From PWQG01 sp050486205 (GTDB lineage Bacteria > Pseudomonadota > Gammaproteobacteria > Pseudomonadales > Pseudohongiellaceae): DNA of 64,000 nt. The DNA lies in contig JBJHCW010000002.1 of the NCBI GenBank assembly GCA_050486205.1, positions 392,681-456,680 of the forward strand, written 5' to 3'. The position numbers were made by a program, and so were the translations under genes. This document shows positions 60,635 through 64,000 of this stretch, piece by piece (position 1 is the first letter of the stretch; the number at the start of each line of letters is the position of its first letter). The notes under the pieces were generated by a model, which was not told the origin of the DNA, ran no database searches, and was given only the letters and a program-made list of their open reading frames with translations.

Positions 60635-61401
60635 GTGGAAACGATTGAAAACAAAATTGATAGTTTTAGAACATATAATCTGGCAATGATTAACGCCGCT
60701 GACTCTGAACCAAACCGTCGTCACCAAGGCCTTCCGGCAAAACTTCTGTTGTGCTCAGTTTTCGATTCCCTTTCAGTTGCTGCTTTTCCTAATGAGAACG
60801 TTGTGGGCAAGCGTTTTGGGCAAACCGTCTCGGAGCACTCTGGCTGGGCACATCATGACAGGGTTAGCTTATTGCAGCTTTTTAGCGTACTAGACGATCT
60901 CTCTAACACGCCTAGTTCATTCTCGGATCTTAACGCTTGGGCCCAATCTGAGAAGTGCAAGAATTCCCTATTTCGAACAAGCTGCACTCACAGCAAATAA
61001 TGCTAGAAGAAGACCCAACACTTGACGAAGTTCTTACGGAGTGGCCGTATCAGAGTAGTGATCAACCAGATAGACTCGACGGGAAACTACCATGCAAATT
61101 CACGCATAGAAATTTGCTTTGGATGTATCGGAACAAACTCACTCACGAGTTCAGACTACCTGGCGCAGGAGCAGAGTCCTCTTTCAAGATTGAGTGTTCC
61201 CCTTACTATCAAGAAGTTTCAACTATTTCAGGTATAGACCCTGCGAGAAGATTCATTTTCAGCAATCAATGGGAACTTGTCTACCCAACCGGTTTTTTTG
61301 TTCAGATTGCAAAGAGTAGTCTCGAAAGTATCTGCTCAGATTACCGTGTTAACGGTGCAAGTCCGTTTCTAAGTTACCACGAGGGTAGATCGTGGCTATA
61401 A
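60635..61401 (+). pseudogene. Unknown gene with a probable frameshift near 60955
   Basis: Frame from GTG 60635 to 61000 (121 residues) and a second frame from about 60955 to 61401 (148 residues) overlap. Joined they give one protein of about 255 residues: ...PNRRHQGLPAKLLLCSVFDSL... then KFTHRNLLWMYRNKLTHEFRLPG. The second half resembles proteins with a HEPN-like or MAE-type helix (RNKLTHEF), which is a weak lead. Frameshift, assembly error or programmed shift cannot be told apart. Confidence 0.55.
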
Positions 61402-61424
61402 TAGTAATGGTCTGATGCTGGACA

Positions 61425-61490
61425 GCCAACAATGCCATCGAATTCGCTCCGTACGGACGCCGCTTCGCGGCTTATAACCAAGGGCGTGGA
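61425..61490 (+). repeat. attC-like structure between two cassettes
   Basis: GCCAACAATGCC (61425 on) and GGGCGTGG (61482 on) could form a degenerate outer stem; between them are GCTCCGTACGGAC and GCCGC-TTC-GCGGC hairpins and a CTTATAACC-like string. This arrangement resembles integron attC sites about 60 bases long. One base is missing from the right core (GGCGTGG instead of GGCGTTGG). No integrase is in the window. Confidence 0.35.
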
Positions 61491-61505
61491 GTTTTGGAGA
61501 ATCTA

Positions 61506-62063
61506 GTGCAAGTCTTGAGGACTGTAATGGAGTACTTGAAAGTCTTTTCAGATCATTACGCCAACGCCGTAACGGCGCTGGCTGCTATAGGTGCGTTAAC
61601 GCTTGCTGGAACCACGCTTTGGTACCTGAAGAGAGAGTATTTTTCAAAATACCGACCATACGTGTTCCCAAGTGTTCACGTTGAGCCATTCGCCGGAAAG
61701 CTCGGTTGCTCAATCAGCATTATTCCAAGGAACGTTGGCTACTATCCCTGTCGCGCTAAACTTATAAATATCCGCCTTACCATTGGTGATGAGACACATA
61801 CCACACCAGACGCCAAAGTATGGCTTCTCTTGGCTCCCAGCCATGTGCAGGTGCAGTACCCAGTTGGGTATATCAATGAAATTGGAATCACAAAGATTCG
61901 CGAGGGTCGATTTAGGTCGAACCGCGTCGAGGTGGCATTTGAGTTGGAAACTACCTCAATGGAGGGCAAGTTCTCGGAGAAATTTTCGTGCGCGTACGAG
62001 ATCGAAGTTCTTGGCGAAACGCCACAAGCTCTGTTTCGTCCAGAATGGATAAAAAATGTCTAA
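61506..62063 (+). CDS. Small membrane protein of unknown family
   Basis: 185 residues from GTG 61506 with GGAG six bases upstream. A single hydrophobic segment (VTALAAIGALTLAGTTLWYL) near residue 28 is followed by a soluble beta-rich domain (SIIPRNVGYYPCRAKLINIRLTIGDE). Third gene of the same-strand accessory set. No family recognised. Confidence 0.6.
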   Translation: MQVLRTVMEYLKVFSDHYANAVTALAAIGALTLAGTTLWYLKREYFSKYRPYVFPSVHVEPFAGKLGCSISIIPRNVGYYPCRAKLINIRLTIGDETHTTPDAKVWLLLAPSHVQVQYPVGYINEIGITKIREGRFRSNRVEVAFELETTSMEGKFSEKFSCAYEIEVLGETPQALFRPEWIKNV

Positions 62064-62145
62064 CAATCAATGCCCTTGACTAACTCCGCTGTCACGTGAA
62101 TATGCGGGTAGAATAGAGTGCCAAATACTTAAAAGAGAGGCCACA

Positions 62146-63897
62146 TTGAAAGGGAACGTCTTAGGGGATATCCGTGCCGAGCAAGATCGAATCATGCTTG
62201 ATACGGCTTTTTGGGAATCGGCGGATTATAAGTCATTATTGGAGTCATATGATCGGCCTATTATTGTGGGAAGAAGAGGTACCGGTAAAAGCGCCTTAGC
62301 ATATAGACTATCGAAACACTGGGGCTCCAAGCCAAAGACTCTTGTGTTGTCCATTTCTCCAGAGGAAGAGCAAGTAATTGGGCTTCGAGATATTTTCGAG
62401 CAATTTGGTGACAAGTACCTGCACATAAAAGCAGGAACCAAAATGGCTTGGCGATACGCCATCTACATGGAAATACTCGTCGAGCTTGGGGGTCATTATA
62501 AATACAAGAATAATTTGGATTTAAGCCAAGTACGCGAACACTATAAATCATGGGGAAGTCGGCGGCAGTCTATATCCACGAAAATAAGAAGAAAGTTAAA
62601 GTCTGTATTAGATGACTCAGAATCTCCCCAATCAAGAATTGCAGATCTCTCTGACAATCTAGAGATTGACCTGATAGAAGAGGTTTTATTAGAGGCCTTG
62701 GAAAAATCCAATGCTCAGTGCGTCGTTTTCGCAGACCGTTTGGATGAGGGATACAGTCCCGACAACCTAGGAGTGGGCATAATTGATGGATTTATTCAAG
62801 CCGCTATTGATATCAAGTTTCGGATGAAAGAAAGGGTAGTTGCTTTCGCCTTTGTCCGTGACAATATATATCGAGCCATATCAAAACTGGACCCAGATTT
62901 CACTCGGAATATTGAGGGGCAAACTTTGCGTCTTCATTGGGATGAATATAATCTATTTAATTTGGTTTGTTTCCGACTGAAATCAGCGTTCAAATGTGAG
63001 CATGAAAACAGTGTGCGTATTTGGAACCAATACGCTGCAAAGGAGCTAAAGGGACGGGAAGGTTTTAAGCTCGCACTAAAGCTCACGCTATATCGACCTC
63101 GAGATATCTTGGTTCTTCTAAATGAAGCGTTTTTGAAAGCAAACTCGAATGAGAGAGAGCAGATAATTCTGGATGATATAGAGTACACAGCCAAAACCAT
63201 ATCAACAAATAGATTGAACGATCTTCATAAAGAGTATGAGTATATATTCCCCTCTATAGAGGAATTTACAAAATCATTTTATGGCCGCGAATCCGAAATG
63301 TCAGTAAAAGATTCGCGACCTCTCATAGACTCAGTTCTGGCACAAGATCGATTTGAAAGAAGTATACAGCAAGACATTTTTCTCTTTAGTGACTCTCGTC
63401 AAGTTCTTCAGAGATTGTATAGCGTCGGCTTTATAGGAGTTCATAACCAACAATCTGCATCATTTGTTTTTTGCCATGATGGGAAAGATCCCGATAAAGA
63501 ATTTTCTGGGGAAAATAGAATTTTGGTTCACCCGTGCTATTGGTTAGCTTTAGCAATAGGTAAGGATGGAATTAATCTGGAAGAGGCTGAAGAAATTAAC
63601 GATGAATATGAAATCGAAGTTACTTCAGAATCTAAAGAAATAAGAAGTAAGCGAATAGAAGTTTTGATCCAGGAGCTTAGTGAGATCAAGGAAGGTAAAG
63701 AAGGTGCATACGACTTTGAAACTTGGTGTACCAATGCGATCAGGATACTATTTGCCGGCACATTGTGCAATGTTGAGGCGCACCCTAATATAAATGCGCT
63801 TCAACAACGTGACATCGTGGCTACCAATCTGGAAGAGAGCCGGTTTTGGAAGAGAGTTCTTAATGACTATAGAACTAGCAGGCCGTTGAAAAATTGA
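62146..63897 (+). CDS. P-loop ATPase (Sll1717-like), truncated at its C-terminus
   Basis: 583 residues from TTG 62146, with AGAGG five bases upstream. Walker A GRRGTGKS is at residues 42-49, Walker B-type CVVFADRLDEG near 200, and PRDILVLLNEAF and NRLNDLHKEYEYIFPSI follow. The last 60 residues (FETWCTNAIRILF..., INALQQRDIVATN, FWKRVLNDYRTS) look like the start of a restriction-nuclease-type region, ending abruptly in RPLKN where an IS-like terminus begins. Similar ATPases occur in anti-phage islands, but that role is an inference here. Confidence 0.7.
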   Translation: MKGNVLGDIRAEQDRIMLDTAFWESADYKSLLESYDRPIIVGRRGTGKSALAYRLSKHWGSKPKTLVLSISPEEEQVIGLRDIFEQFGDKYLHIKAGTKMAWRYAIYMEILVELGGHYKYKNNLDLSQVREHYKSWGSRRQSISTKIRRKLKSVLDDSESPQSRIADLSDNLEIDLIEEVLLEALEKSNAQCVVFADRLDEGYSPDNLGVGIIDGFIQAAIDIKFRMKERVVAFAFVRDNIYRAISKLDPDFTRNIEGQTLRLHWDEYNLFNLVCFRLKSAFKCEHENSVRIWNQYAAKELKGREGFKLALKLTLYRPRDILVLLNEAFLKANSNEREQIILDDIEYTAKTISTNRLNDLHKEYEYIFPSIEEFTKSFYGRESEMSVKDSRPLIDSVLAQDRFERSIQQDIFLFSDSRQVLQRLYSVGFIGVHNQQSASFVFCHDGKDPDKEFSGENRILVHPCYWLALAIGKDGINLEEAEEINDEYEIEVTSESKEIRSKRIEVLIQELSEIKEGKEGAYDFETWCTNAIRILFAGTLCNVEAHPNINALQQRDIVATNLEESRFWKRVLNDYRTSRPLKN

Positions 63898-64000
63898 CGA
63901 ATGTGACCGGTTTCAACCCCCTAGTCGCTTTGTGCATCATCACGTTTTCCATGGCCATATCATTTTATACTTTTCATTTATGATGTGTTCTTTCTCATTC
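63880..64000 (+). mobile_element. Probable insertion-sequence end running out of the window
   Basis: AGGCCGTTGAAAAATT begins at 63880 and resembles the terminal inverted repeat of common insertion sequences. It supplies the last codons and stop of the truncated ATPase. The other end and any transposase lie outside the window. Confidence 0.4.

Noticed and set aside
1..64000. tRNA, rRNA, CRISPR arrays, complete prophage or transposase genes
   Set aside because: None recognised. Only MITE-like, palindromic and IS-end sequences were seen.

Overview
The window is a stretch of gammaproteobacterial chromosome. The main evidence is the conserved gene order rppH-ptsP-lgt-thyA-folA, the overlapping argE-argA pair, the gcvT-gcvH-gcvP operon and the ahpC-ahpF pair, all closest in sequence to Pseudomonas/Enterobacteria-type proteins. 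About 59 kb looks GC-rich. Many exported proteins, a PQQ-dependent sugar dehydrogenase, a DUF6351 protein and an SbtA-type bicarbonate carrier suggest a free-living, probably aquatic aerobe. No rRNA, tRNA, CRISPR array or recognisable prophage was seen, so the genus is not assigned.

Layout. 1-2.6 kb: end of argE, argA and an HDOD signalling protein. 2.6-7.7 kb: minus-strand block folA, thyA, lgt, ptsP, rppH. 7.8-19.3 kb: HAD phosphatase, GcvR-like ACT protein, Tat-exported sulfite oxidase-type molybdoenzyme, SlyD-like isomerase, a 58-residue protein, a TraB/GumN protein, DUF6164, epoxide hydrolase-like, FAH-family and DUF1761 proteins, and the large helicase Lhr. 19.5-24.7 kb: lepB and the glycine cleavage operon. 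24.9-29.5 kb: enoyl-CoA hydratase, two tandem SDR enzymes with export signals, and a redoxin/cytochrome c/copper-monooxygenase fusion. 29.6-32.0 kb: ahpC-ahpF behind a near-ideal OxyR site and sigma70 promoter. 32.0-40.4 kb: PQQ sugar dehydrogenase, VapBC-type pair, MDR oxidoreductase, a 182-bp MITE-like element and a three-gene envelope operon. 40.6-47.8 kb: periplasmic-sensor GGDEF/EAL protein, two toxin-antitoxin remnants, a DUF6351 protein, an alpha/beta hydrolase and a SEC-C protein. 48.0-52.5 kb: BlaI/BlaR1-like pair, amidohydrolase, TspO and a truncated serine hydrolase next to a conspicuous hairpin.

52.8-56.2 kb holds the most unusual set. A solitary EctC (ectoine synthase fold, all three metal ligands kept) is followed by a GNAT acetyltransferase and a histone-deacetylase-family amidohydrolase in one operon, with an ATP-grasp ligase converging on it. 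EctA and EctB are absent. This could be a pathway to a cyclic amidine other than ectoine. Next to it lie an SbtA-type bicarbonate carrier and a divergent CbbR/CmpR-like LysR regulator (56.3-58.6 kb), then an SDR enzyme.

59.6-64.0 kb is visibly AT-rich and acquired. Four genes face the same way. The first has an in-frame TGA, the second is frameshifted, the third is a small membrane protein, and the fourth is a P-loop ATPase of the Sll1717 type whose C-terminal nuclease-like region is cut by what looks like an insertion-sequence end. An attC-like structure at 61.4 kb suggests integron-type cassettes. Several intergenic palindromes and hairpins (24.8, 34.5, 35.9 and 51.9 kb) are likely dispersed repeats or remnants of mobile DNA.
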